A program made the position numbers and the translations under genes. DNA of 36,825 nt, from positions 1 to 36,825 of the forward strand of contig JAIBDY010000020.1 of NCBI GenBank assembly GCA_024685995.1. Direction: 5' to 3'. Under the pieces are notes generated by a model that saw only the letters and a program-made list of their open reading frames with translations, was not told the origin of the DNA and ran no database searches. Numbering within the stretch: the stretch's first letter is position 1; every line of letters begins with the position of its first letter. The stretch comes from Piscirickettsiaceae bacterium. Its GTDB lineage: Bacteria; Pseudomonadota; Gammaproteobacteria; Nitrosococcales; Methylophagaceae. Shown here one piece after another: positions 17,893 through 26,812 of this stretch.

Positions 17893-17924
17893 GCGGGCTT
17901 AATATCGATCGATATTAAGCCCGC
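17893..17924. terminator. Perfect 32-base palindrome after DLH gene
   Basis: GCGGGCTTAATATCGA is followed directly by its exact reverse complement. As RNA it folds into a long hairpin with a minimal loop, but the following sequence (CTTCTGAATTTCTT) has only a weak T-run. It most likely terminates the TusA/DLH transcript; a regulator site is possible. Confidence 0.55.
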
Positions 17925-18280
17925 CTTCTGAATTTCTTCAACTCACTAGGCATCATTCCCCTACATCATGCAAGCTCTCATCATCATGATACTTCCCATG
18001 CTTGCCAACTCAACGATTCCCCTTAACTAAAATTCCTATTTTGGCCCTGACATTACAGGTCTGAAATCCCTAGCAATTTTGCGCAGCCCTTGTATTAAAG
18101 ATCTCACCGATACAAATTACAGCTCATCTTTGTGTCAAATGACACAGTTGTAGCTGCTGAATTGGCTATATAACATAACTTATTGAATATATTTGTTATT
18201 TATACAATGTTGCCTTTACTAATTATTTTGCTCTAGGTAGTTTAGTTGCTTTTACAGTCCTACCCCACAGATTAACTTAG
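17925..18280. other. Non-coding gap upstream of the PepSY locus
   Basis: This is about 350 bases with no ORF I can support. It becomes AT-rich toward the right and presumably holds the promoter of the PepSY locus; I see no convincing Fur box in it and no clear -35/-10 pair. Confidence 0.5.
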
Positions 18281-18409
18281 ATGACATTATCAAACATCAC
18301 CCAACGGCTATGTGTTGTCCCCATGCTCATATTAGTAGGCCGTTCTACCCTAATCGGACAGGCCGTCCAGCTTGATACAATGCAAGTCACAGACCAGCAT
18401 CATGCCTAA
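18281..18409 (+). pseudogene. Signal-peptide remnant resembling a TonB-dependent receptor
   Basis: This 42-codon ORF reads MTLSNITQRLCVVPMLILVG, then STLIGQAVQLDTMQVTDQHH and a stop. It looks like a secretion signal followed by the [LV]DxMxVT start of a TonB-dependent outer-membrane receptor, which is usually the gene before PepSY proteins of this type. The ORF ends where the PepSY gene begins: its last codons overlap the PepSY ATG at 18402, so its TAA is the PepSY codons read in another frame. I infer a deletion that removed the receptor body and joined its leader to the next gene. It could instead be a short leader peptide coupling translation. Confidence 0.45.
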
Positions 18410-19922
18410 CCTAAAACGACTGTTCTATCTGACTCATCGCTGGATGGGCATAATCTTGTGTTTATTTATCGCTATCTGGTTATTTTCTGGCGTGGTAATG
18501 ATGTATGTGGGGTACCCGAAACTATCAACGGCAGAACGATTGTCCCATTTACCCATTTTAGATGCTGAGCGGTGCTGCATAAGCCTTGATGCTGCGGTAA
18601 AAACCGCTGAAACTCAGCATCCATTAGACCAAGTCAGGCTAACTTCTGTCGGCGGTTCACCACGCTATATTATGCGTTTTGATAATCAACAATACCTTGC
18701 CATTGATGCTGAAACCAATCAAAAGATAAAGCATGTCAGTACACAAGATGCCATTCGTGCGGCTAACATGTATGCAGAAGGCAAGACGATTGATTATTTG
18801 GGTCTCGTCAAAGAAGATGCATGGACGCACTCTAAATCATTGGAAGCCCATCGCCCATTCCACCAACTTCGACTTTATGATCAGGACAATAGTATTGTCT
18901 ATGTTTCTTCAACAACGGGTGAAGTCATCAGCCAAGCCACCCGCGTCGAACGCTATTGGAACTGGGTCGGTACTTGGTTGCATTGGCTTTACCCACTTCG
19001 TGGCGGTATTGTCGATAGTTATTGGGCAAATATTGTTATCTATTTATCTTTGATTGGCACGGTATTGGCTATCACTGGCATTGTGGTCGGCGTATTACGC
19101 TGGCGATTATCGGGGCAGTATAAGTCAGGATCAAAATCCCCTTATCGTGATTTTATGCAATATTGGCATCACATCATTGGGTTGATTTTTGGTGTCATTC
19201 TCGTCACTTGGTTATTTAGTGGTTTGATGTCGATGAACCCTTGGAAAATTTTTAATAATGCAGATAATCAGCTCGACCGAACGTCTTTTTATGGTTCACA
19301 ATTAAGTCCAGCATTATTTAAAACAGACTTGTATCGCGTCTTAAACAAAGCGAAAACACAACACCAGGATATTCGAGAAATCACGTTTAACCGCTTTGAT
19401 GGTCAAGGTTATTATGTCGCCTATAATGCCCATCAGCAAAGCCAATTAATCCCTGCAAGTGTAGAAGGCACAATAGTTAAGCAATTACCGATGAACCGCT
19501 TAATGGAATTAGGAGCGAAGCTTAAGCCCGATGCCAAACTCATTTCTAGCGAAGTCTTAACTCACTATGACTTTTATTATTATGGTCGTGCAGCACACTC
19601 TATGACAGGCCATATAGACAAACCTTTACCGATCTTACGTATTAAATTCGATGATCCCTATTCAACATGGGTCCATCTCAATCCATATACCGGAGAGATC
19701 CTGAATCAACTTGATCAGCGTAAACGCGTCGGACGTTGGTTGTTTTCGCTACTACACAGTTGGGATTGGTTACCTTTACTAGACCGTCGCCCATTATGGG
19801 ATGTGGTCTTAGTGTTATTAAGTATCGGCGCATTTATTGTGAGTCTCACCGGAATTGTCATCGCTTGGCGACGGCTTAAAAGGCCTGCCAAAGCCCGCCA
19901 GAAAGCCAAAGCAATGATATGA
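18402..19922 (+). CDS. PepSY-associated TM domain protein, first copy
   Basis: This 506-residue inner membrane protein starts at the ATG at 18402 (MPNLKRLFYLTHRWMGIILC); an in-frame ATG at 18372 adds ten residues before the helix and is less likely. It has four or more helices (residues about 10-32, 210-235, 255-280 and near the C-terminus, VVLVLLSIGAFIVSLTGIVI) with PepSY-like periplasmic domains between them. Conserved His residues occur in helix-flanking positions (LTHRWMG, YWHHIIG, LLHSWDW). Such proteins often accompany siderophore receptors and may act in periplasmic reduction of iron, though not proven. It is intact, unlike its neighbour. Confidence 0.82.
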   Translation: MPNLKRLFYLTHRWMGIILCLFIAIWLFSGVVMMYVGYPKLSTAERLSHLPILDAERCCISLDAAVKTAETQHPLDQVRLTSVGGSPRYIMRFDNQQYLAIDAETNQKIKHVSTQDAIRAANMYAEGKTIDYLGLVKEDAWTHSKSLEAHRPFHQLRLYDQDNSIVYVSSTTGEVISQATRVERYWNWVGTWLHWLYPLRGGIVDSYWANIVIYLSLIGTVLAITGIVVGVLRWRLSGQYKSGSKSPYRDFMQYWHHIIGLIFGVILVTWLFSGLMSMNPWKIFNNADNQLDRTSFYGSQLSPALFKTDLYRVLNKAKTQHQDIREITFNRFDGQGYYVAYNAHQQSQLIPASVEGTIVKQLPMNRLMELGAKLKPDAKLISSEVLTHYDFYYYGRAAHSMTGHIDKPLPILRIKFDDPYSTWVHLNPYTGEILNQLDQRKRVGRWLFSLLHSWDWLPLLDRRPLWDVVLVLLSIGAFIVSLTGIVIAWRRLKRPAKARQKAKAMI

Positions 19923-19981
19923 TATTTGCTAGCGCTTTTGCCACTCCACATCCTTCTTGATTTTTAACGGATTACATAATT

Positions 19982-21512
19982 ATGAAAATCAGCTTCATTA
20001 AATGGCATAACGCCCTCATTTGGTTTGGCTTAACAACCATTATCATTTGGGCTGTCTCCGGTATATCTCATCCTTTAATGGCGTGGTTTGGCCCACAAGC
20101 AGTAAAAATGTTTCCACCGTCCTTATCGATAACCGATCAAGATGCCTTAGCAGTACAACAAGTGATCAAACAACATCAATTAAGCAACGCAACCATTGCT
20201 AAAATCGTCCCCACCGCTGATGGCCCGATGTTACAACTCACAGAAACAGAACAAGACGATACGCCTATCAAACGTCGTTATTTTTCTTTAAGTGATCAAC
20301 AAGCAGTCGCAGACTATGATCAACAACAAGCCGCTTGGTTAGCAGCTTATTATGCCGGACGTGAAGTCAATGATGTGCGTGCTATTACCCAGGTAACCGA
20401 GTTTAGTACCCAATACCCCGCTGTCAATCGTTTACTACCCGTTTATCGCATCGAATTAGCAGGCGATGATGGCCTGACGGTGTTCGTTCATACCGAGACC
20501 AATGCCTTAGCGAGCATCAATAACAACACAAAACGTACCATGCTCAGTTTTTTCCAAGCCTTGCACACTTGGCAGTTTCTAGACTTTGCCGGTTTCGGCC
20601 GCGTATTGTTAATTGCCCTCTTAATGCTGACATTAGTCGCCATGGCAAGTACTGGCTTGATGCTGGTGATATCTATTGCTAGACGAAAAATCAATGCGCC
20701 TGCACGCCGTTGGCACCGCAGTTTAGCGTATGCTTTATGGTTGCCCATGTTAGCTTGGCCTGCGAGTGGGTTTTATCACCTCCTACAAGGACATTTTGTC
20801 GAATCTGTTGCAGGAATCAGACTGAGTGAATCCGTTGATTTACAACAATGGCTAGTCAAAACAACCACAGAAGCTCAATGGCAACACAATTTCGCAACCG
20901 CCGTCGGCAACAAGCCAACCGTCAATGCGGTATCCTTAGTCAAAGATAATGCACAACATTATTATCGCTTAAGTGTGGCCAATAACCGCAATGAAGCCTT
21001 ATCGCGCCAAGCAAGATTTGATGGCCAAACCGTTGAAACCAAGGTGATGTACATCAATAGTGAAACAGGAAAATTAAGTCAACATACTGATAAAACACAG
21101 GCCATCACACTGCTTTATCAACTTATTGGCGCCAATAATCACCATAAGGAGATCGAGCTAGTGACCCGTTTTGGATCAGGTTACGATTTTCGTAATAAGC
21201 GTTTACCGTTTTGGATCAGGTTACGATTTTCGTAATAAGCGTTTACCGGTTTGGAAAATAACGTTAGATGATGGCGCACAAACCCATGTCTTTGTGGATC
21301 CAATGACTGGTATTTTGGTTGACCAGAATCGTAACGTAGATAGGCTTGAAAGCTTATCATTTTCAATACTGCATAAATGGAATATTCTCACGCCTTTCAT
21401 TGGTCGACAATGGCGCGATATAGCGATGATTATGACTTTGTTAGGTTGTCTTGCATTGGCTGCTCTAGGGATACAAACCTATCTAACCCGAAAGTTACGG
21501 GCAAAAGCGTAA
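19982..21512 (+). pseudogene. PepSY-associated TM protein, second copy, frameshifted by 40-bp duplication
   Basis: From the ATG at 19982 the frame runs 417 codons and then ends in LPFWIRLRFS and a stop at 21233-21235. The true continuation, RLPVWKITLDDGAQTHVFVD through the last membrane helix (IAMIMTLLGCLALAALGI), lies in another frame to 21512. The break is an exact 40-base tandem duplication (21166-21248). Removing one copy restores a single ORF of 496 residues, divisible by three. The intact form has helices near residues 6-30, about 205-230 and 240-262, and at the C-terminus. It is 59 bases after the first PepSY gene, so part of the same operon. As it stands, the last helix is lost. Confidence 0.85.
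21166..21248 (+). repeat. 40-bp tandem duplication causing a frameshift
   Basis: Bases 21166-21208 and 21206-21248 are identical (period 40, copies overlapping by 3 bases). The unit runs CCGTTTTGGATCAGG through CGTAATAAGCGTTTACCG. It lies within a PepSY gene and shifts its frame by +1. Such exact, short-period repeats may revert by slippage or recombination. Confidence 0.97.
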
Positions 21513-21525
21513 TGAGTGCAGTTTC

Positions 21526-21828
21526 TTAAAGTCGTCGGCTCAAGGCGCGTAACATGCTAATTTCTTCTGGTGTCAGCAACGGTTGTTGACGAGCAGACCA
21601 ACGACGTTGTTTTTGTAACCCTGTTCTTCTCTCTGCCTGACGCCGATTGATACATCGACGATCTTGTATTCGACGATCTTCTTTTGGCCATAATAAATAA
21701 TCAGCTTGAACCGCTTGAAGCCATTTCTGACTTCCAAAAGGGTGCCGAATAATCCGACGACTAACGATTCGTCGCTCTATGTTTCGCCGAGTCGTGTCTC
21801 GAGAATCAGTTGTCTGTATGTTGTCCAT
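21526..21828 (-). CDS. Arg-Arg pentad-repeat protein, unknown function
   Basis: This 100-residue strongly basic protein has two blocks of RR at five-residue spacing: TRRNIERRIVSRRIIR near residues 13-28 and EDRRIQDRRCINRRQAERRT near 50-70. A non-repetitive hydrophobic patch between them has QKWLQAVQADYLLW, and the end LTPEEISMLRALSRRL looks helical. Similar RR-rich proteins occur in gammaproteobacteria but I cannot assign a family. GAGAG precedes the start. It may bind nucleic acid, as inference from charge. It converges on the PepSY pseudogene. Confidence 0.6.
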   Translation of the reverse strand: MDNIQTTDSRDTTRRNIERRIVSRRIIRHPFGSQKWLQAVQADYLLWPKEDRRIQDRRCINRRQAERRTGLQKQRRWSARQQPLLTPEEISMLRALSRRL

Positions 21829-22114
21829 ATTTCGTACTCTCTCATAGAATACTGTGTATACAATATGAGACTCTCACTTCTATACTTAGTTCATTAGATG
21901 CATTTTGCTCGCAACAGATATAATAGCAAACAACATTAGAAAGGAATTGTAATCTACTGTAAATAAAGTTAAAAAATAATTTATTGTTATTAATCTGCGC
22001 TAATTCTAATAATCCAATACAACCATACATTCCTTTTACGAAAGCTAAAGGTTAGACTTATTGGCTGAATTCGCCTCTATAAACACCAAACAAACCGCCT
22101 TGAGAACATTTGCT

Positions 22115-22717
22115 ATGAATCACGCCCACATAAAAGAAGCCTTACAAGGCATCGCTGACATTGATAAAGATGTTGCTGCGGTTTTAAATAATATTGGTTA
22201 TCCAGAACCACGGATACGCCCCGCTGGTTTTGAAACGTTCTTAAATACGATCGTTTCACAGCAGATTTCACTTAAAGCCGCTGAGACAATTTGGGGACGT
22301 GTTTGTAGTTTGATGCCAAAAGTAGACGCCGGAAACTTATTAGCTTTACCCGATACAGCTTTACGTGAGGCTGGGATGTCGCAACGTAAAATGGAATATG
22401 CTCAAGGCCTAGCCAATGCCATCATGCAAGGGAGTTTTGACCCTGAGGCTTTGAGAACCATGAGCGACCAAGATGCCATCACAGCCATTACCAACCTACG
22501 CGGGTTTGGCCGCTGGAGTGCCGAGATCTATTTAATGTTTTCACTACGCCGTGAAGACATTTTTCCTGCCGACGATCTGATTTTATTAACGTCATTACAG
22601 AAACTCAAGCATTTACCCGAGCGGCCAACCCCGAAAAAAGCACGAGATATGATCGCGCATTGGTCGCCCTGGCGTAGCGCTGGCAGTTTACTGTTGTGGC
22701 ATATTCACCATCAATAA
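22115..22717 (+). CDS. DNA-3-methyladenine glycosylase II (AlkA-like, HhH-GPD)
   Basis: This 200-residue base-excision repair glycosylase removes alkylated purines. The ATG at 22115 is chosen because the fold begins at MNHAHIKEALQGIADID; a TTG at 22061 would add 18 residues. HhH-GPD features are visible: FETFLNTIVSQQISLKAAET early, the helix-hairpin-helix LRGFGRWSAEIYLMF, and IFPADDLIL, with the second Asp as the likely catalytic residue. It lacks the N-terminal Ada and beta domains of E. coli AlkA and is of the short type. It converges on ppc. Confidence 0.88.
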   Translation: MNHAHIKEALQGIADIDKDVAAVLNNIGYPEPRIRPAGFETFLNTIVSQQISLKAAETIWGRVCSLMPKVDAGNLLALPDTALREAGMSQRKMEYAQGLANAIMQGSFDPEALRTMSDQDAITAITNLRGFGRWSAEIYLMFSLRREDIFPADDLILLTSLQKLKHLPERPTPKKARDMIAHWSPWRSAGSLLLWHIHHQ

Positions 22718-22750
22718 GCGGTCAGCACCACGGCACTTCATTAGAAGCCC

Positions 22751-25594
22751 TCAACCGGTATTTCTAAGTCCAGTCGAGATGGCGCTAATCGTACGCAGTA
22801 AAGGTGAAATCCAACGTGCTTGCGCCTCTTCATCTGTGTCACTATCGCGGTAACGTTTTAACAAAACCGTTTGTATATGATTCAAAGGGTCTAAGTACGG
22901 ATCACGGCGACTCAATGATAATGCCAAAGCAGGGCTATTGTTGAGCAAGGTTTGGCTCTCGGTCAGTTTCAGTATCGCCGTTTTGGTGCGCTGGTATTCT
23001 TGCTCGATGTCTTCAAATACCTGCTGACCAGATGCCGGCTCTCGACATAATTGTGCGTATTTTTCGGCAATGCCCATATCAGCCTTAAAAAGCGCCATTT
23101 CTGTGTTGCTGATCAATGCTCGAAAATAAGGCCAGTTGTGATTCATTGCCTGTAACATTTTTATCCGTTCAGGATCTTCAGCCGACCACCTTGCTAAGGC
23201 ACTACCAATACCATACCAGCCAGGTAAAGTATGCCGAGATTGTGCCCAAGCAAACACCCAGCCTATGGCCCGGACAGAGTTTTTAGAGCGATCTCCAGCT
23301 TGGCGATGTGACGGTCGTGAGCCAATATTCATCAAACCAATTTCTGCAATAGGGCAAGCTTCATAAAAGTAATCCAGAAAACCTGCTGTGTGCTCGGTTA
23401 ATTGTCGATAGCCTTGCTCAGCTAACACAACCAGTTGGTTCATCGTTTCTTCATATTCAGCCGTGGGCCGCTCAGTGTCGATAATCAAACCTCGGCTGGC
23501 TTTGAGTAGGCCTGAAACCCCCATCCCTAACTCATAGGTCGCGGTTTCTATGTTGCCGTACTTATAAGACAACACTTCCCCTTGGTCGGTGAATTTAATC
23601 TGACCATGAACAGTGCCTTCAGGCTGCGCTAAAATCGCCTCATGTGTAGGTCCACCCCCACGCCCAATCGTGCCACCTCGACCATGAAATAAGCGACATT
23701 CGACACCACGTTCTCGGGTCAATGCCACGATAACCTTTTGTGCCTTATAGAGATACCAACTTGACGCGAGAATACCGCCATCTTTACAAGAATCTGAATA
23801 ACCCAACATGACTTCTTGTAGATTGCCTGATGCATAGAGCAAGTGACGATAAATCGTCGTGTCGAGTAAGGTTGTCATGATGACTTCGCTACGAGCTAAG
23901 TCGGCGATAGTTTCAAATAATGGGACAACGCGAATATGACAGAACCAAGCTTGCTTCGCATCATCGTAACCACATAAGCCTGCAAAACGTGCCAACAACA
24001 AGACTTCTAAGATATGACTAGCTTGGTGCGTCATCGAAATCACATAGCTACCAAACACCTTATCACTGACTTCTCGTCGTAGCCGCGCCATCATGGTAAA
24101 GACCGCTAAGGTTTCTGTTGCTGCCGCCGTTAAATTTTCAGGCGCGGGGACCGTCGCTAAGGTTGACGCTGCTAATAATGTCGTTAGTAGTTGAATCCGT
24201 TGTGCTTCTGATAAACTTGCATAATTATCTGATAACCCTTGTTGTCGCAGAAGCTCAGTCACGGCGTCGCTGTGACGTGTCGATTCTTGTCGCAAATCCA
24301 ATTGTAATAAGTAGAAACCAAAAGTCTCGACAAGACGTATAAGATCTTGCAGATCTGCATTGGCAATGGTCTGATCACCATTGGCTATCAAGGCCTCTTG
24401 GATTAACCGTAAATCCGCCAAGAATTCTGCATCATCTTGATAGCCAACATTGAGACTACTTTGTGGTGCCTCCTCGGCGAAATACGCGTCCGCCACTCGT
24501 AAATTATCCTGCAAACGATGGCGCATCATATACAGTTTGCGACGATAAGGCTCATCGCTGAAACGCTCGGGTTTGACGCCAAAGGCATCAATATATTTCG
24601 CTTGATCAGACGCAATACTGTCCGCCAGCGCATCGGTAACTTTGCTAATCGGTATTGATTGCGTCAATAGATGACTGAGCTTGGTCACATCATCCAAATA
24701 ACGTCGCAATATTGTGCGCTTTTGTAGTTGCACAGCCATCTCAGTGGTATCTGCTGTGACAAAAGGATTGCCATCCCTATCGCCACCAATCCAGGAGCCA
24801 AATTTTAGAAATGCGGGTACGGTGACATTACCGCCACCCTGTTGTGTCCCTTCGTAATAACGCGCGACGGCCAATTCTAAGTTGCGATACATGGCTGGAA
24901 CCGCATCAAACAAACTGATATCGAAATAAAACAAACCATTTTTAATTTCATCACGTACGGTCGGTTTGACAGTCCGGACTTCATCTGTGCCCCATAGAAT
25001 TTGAATTTGGGCTTTTAACTTCTGTTTTAGCTGTTGCTTATCATATGGTGTTAAAGCGCCATCGGTCATCTGCTGGTCTAAGATAAAAATACGACGTAAA
25101 CCCGCCATCACCGTTCGGCGTTTGGACTCAGTTGGGTGTGCGGTAAAAACAGGAATATATGCAAGGTTATTAAATAATATTTGTAATTGAGCGTGCGACA
25201 CCCCTTCATTTTGAAACTGCGCTAACGTGTCATTAAATGAGCCTCGCCATAGGGCTTCATTGTTCCGTATATGAATATTTCGATTATGGTAGTGGTAGGC
25301 CTCTTCTGCCGTATTGACTAGGCCAAAATAAAGGTTAAATGCCCGAATGACATGGGTGAGTTCAATGTCATCTAACCCCGTAATCTTTGCCATCATTTGC
25401 TGGCGTAATACCGGGTCTTCTTCACGACGCAAACTAATAAAACCTTTGCGTAAATACTCGACAATGTCATAAATCTCACCCGAAGCATGAGACTGAATGA
25501 CTTCACCAAGTAATTTGCCTAACACCCTGACGTGTTGACGTAAATGACGGTCAGATAATGGCGTAAGCTGTGTGTTAGTGTTATCCGTTTTCAT
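22751..25594 (-). CDS. ppc: Phosphoenolpyruvate carboxylase
   Basis: This 947-residue enzyme fixes bicarbonate onto PEP to give oxaloacetate, refilling the TCA cycle. Diagnostic motifs are VFTAHPTESKRR (catalytic His153), GGDRDGNPFVTA, the second signature GYSDSCKDGG, the Gly-rich loop FHGRGGTIGRGGGP, KFTDQGEVLSYKYG and the invariant C-terminus RNTG. It is somewhat longer than the 883-residue E. coli enzyme, within the bacterial range. It stands alone, convergent with the alkA-like gene and 60 bases downstream from the rhomboid gene in the same direction. Confidence 0.97.
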   Translation of the reverse strand: MKTDNTNTQLTPLSDRHLRQHVRVLGKLLGEVIQSHASGEIYDIVEYLRKGFISLRREEDPVLRQQMMAKITGLDDIELTHVIRAFNLYFGLVNTAEEAYHYHNRNIHIRNNEALWRGSFNDTLAQFQNEGVSHAQLQILFNNLAYIPVFTAHPTESKRRTVMAGLRRIFILDQQMTDGALTPYDKQQLKQKLKAQIQILWGTDEVRTVKPTVRDEIKNGLFYFDISLFDAVPAMYRNLELAVARYYEGTQQGGGNVTVPAFLKFGSWIGGDRDGNPFVTADTTEMAVQLQKRTILRRYLDDVTKLSHLLTQSIPISKVTDALADSIASDQAKYIDAFGVKPERFSDEPYRRKLYMMRHRLQDNLRVADAYFAEEAPQSSLNVGYQDDAEFLADLRLIQEALIANGDQTIANADLQDLIRLVETFGFYLLQLDLRQESTRHSDAVTELLRQQGLSDNYASLSEAQRIQLLTTLLAASTLATVPAPENLTAAATETLAVFTMMARLRREVSDKVFGSYVISMTHQASHILEVLLLARFAGLCGYDDAKQAWFCHIRVVPLFETIADLARSEVIMTTLLDTTIYRHLLYASGNLQEVMLGYSDSCKDGGILASSWYLYKAQKVIVALTRERGVECRLFHGRGGTIGRGGGPTHEAILAQPEGTVHGQIKFTDQGEVLSYKYGNIETATYELGMGVSGLLKASRGLIIDTERPTAEYEETMNQLVVLAEQGYRQLTEHTAGFLDYFYEACPIAEIGLMNIGSRPSHRQAGDRSKNSVRAIGWVFAWAQSRHTLPGWYGIGSALARWSAEDPERIKMLQAMNHNWPYFRALISNTEMALFKADMGIAEKYAQLCREPASGQQVFEDIEQEYQRTKTAILKLTESQTLLNNSPALALSLSRRDPYLDPLNHIQTVLLKRYRDSDTDEEAQARWISPLLRTISAISTGLRNTG

Positions 25595-25654
25595 ATGGCT
25601 TCTTGGGTAATGGATAAGGAAATAGCGGCAATTCTATACTGAGTTCTGCTAGCG

Positions 25655-26287
25655 TCAATACTGTTGTTTATCGAGACTGTCATCTTCATCATCTTGCTCC
25701 CAACTATAACGTTTCTCTGGTGGTTTGGGATCGCGATGTCTAAAAATAATCGCACACAAAACCCCGATTAAAGCACCAAATAAATGCGACTCAAAAGAAA
25801 TTCCCGCTTCTGTTGGCAATATAGTCCAAATCATACTGCCATAAAGAAAAAATACGATCATCGAAATGGCCATCGCTGGTTTATCTCGACGCAATATGCC
25901 AATTAAAAATAAAAAAAACATCATGCCATGGGTCAGACCACTTGCCCCAAGATGGAATGATGAGCGAGCAAATAACCACACACAGATGCCTGATCCCAAA
26001 TAAATAATAGGAAAAGTCCATTTGGCGGCTTTAGGATATTCATAAAACAATGCTGTGCTGAGCACTAATAGTGCCAAAGTATTGGAAAACAAATGTTCAA
26101 ATGAACTATGTAATAAGGGTGCAAAGACGATACCCCATAAACCGAAAGCTTGTCTTGGGTAAAGACTATAGTGGGCCAATTGCCAGCCCAAGAAGATTTC
26201 AGCGCCTTTAATCAACCACAAGACGGCGATCGCAGCCACGACAGCGCGGAGTATGTTTGAAAATGAAACGTCGTTTTGGTTTTCCAT
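25655..26287 (-). CDS. Rhomboid family intramembrane serine protease
   Basis: This 210-residue polytopic protein is read from MENQNDV; an upstream ATG at 26323 adds 12 residues. It shows the rhomboid signature: HLFSN (His65, Asn69), the nucleophile motif GASG with Ser116, and the catalytic His168 in SHLFGA, so the Ser-His dyad is complete. About six helices are visible. The C-terminus is highly acidic (WEQDDEDDSLD) and cytoplasmic by prediction. The substrate is unknown. It may share a transcript with ppc. Confidence 0.88.
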   Translation of the reverse strand: MENQNDVSFSNILRAVVAAIAVLWLIKGAEIFLGWQLAHYSLYPRQAFGLWGIVFAPLLHSSFEHLFSNTLALLVLSTALFYEYPKAAKWTFPIIYLGSGICVWLFARSSFHLGASGLTHGMMFFLFLIGILRRDKPAMAISMIVFFLYGSMIWTILPTEAGISFESHLFGALIGVLCAIIFRHRDPKPPEKRYSWEQDDEDDSLDKQQY

Positions 26288-26565
26288 ATTAAATGACGGT
26301 TTAAATAAGGTTAGTAATACCATACAGCATATTGCTAATGAGGCTTAACAATGTGTAATACTCGGTTTCGCCGCCATATATTTGTTTAATTTATCTTGCT
26401 CAAAGCCCACTGACTACTCGTCAGTCAAAGGTCAGACGTGATACGCTTTACACTATGCATCTACCCCCGATAGGTCACCATAAAGCACGGCTTATTTTGT
26501 TGATAAACGCCCCTAAAGCTTATTGGGTTAGATGGTTGCTTTGTACATTATCATCGGAGCACATC

Positions 26566-26772
26566 ATGACATTAACATCGCATTTTATTTTTCTGCCTTT
26601 AGGCTTAAGGCGTATCGCTTACTCCGCGTTAGAACATCGTCCTAATCGGCGCGTCGAGTCTGAGCATAAGGTTGAATATTTATCGATGCCTTTACGCCAA
26701 TTGCTATCAAGCGAGCTCTTGACCACTATCCTAGCGTCTATTTCTGGCATTAAAGGCAGTATATCAAATTGA
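26566..26772 (+). CDS. Possible small protein of unknown function
   Basis: A 68-codon ORF starts at ATG 26566 with GGAG six bases upstream, a well-spaced ribosome site. The sequence begins MTLTSHFIFLPLGLRRIAYS and has a basic patch EHRPNRRVESEHK, then an apolar Leu/Ser-rich end. It has no recognisable domain. It ends 40 bases before fpr in the same direction. Coding status is uncertain, since no homologue is known to me. Confidence 0.4.
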   Translation: MTLTSHFIFLPLGLRRIAYSALEHRPNRRVESEHKVEYLSMPLRQLLSSELLTTILASISGIKGSISN

Positions 26773-26812
26773 AAACCATCCTCATTAAATTGACCTGAAG
26801 ACGAGGTAACAC

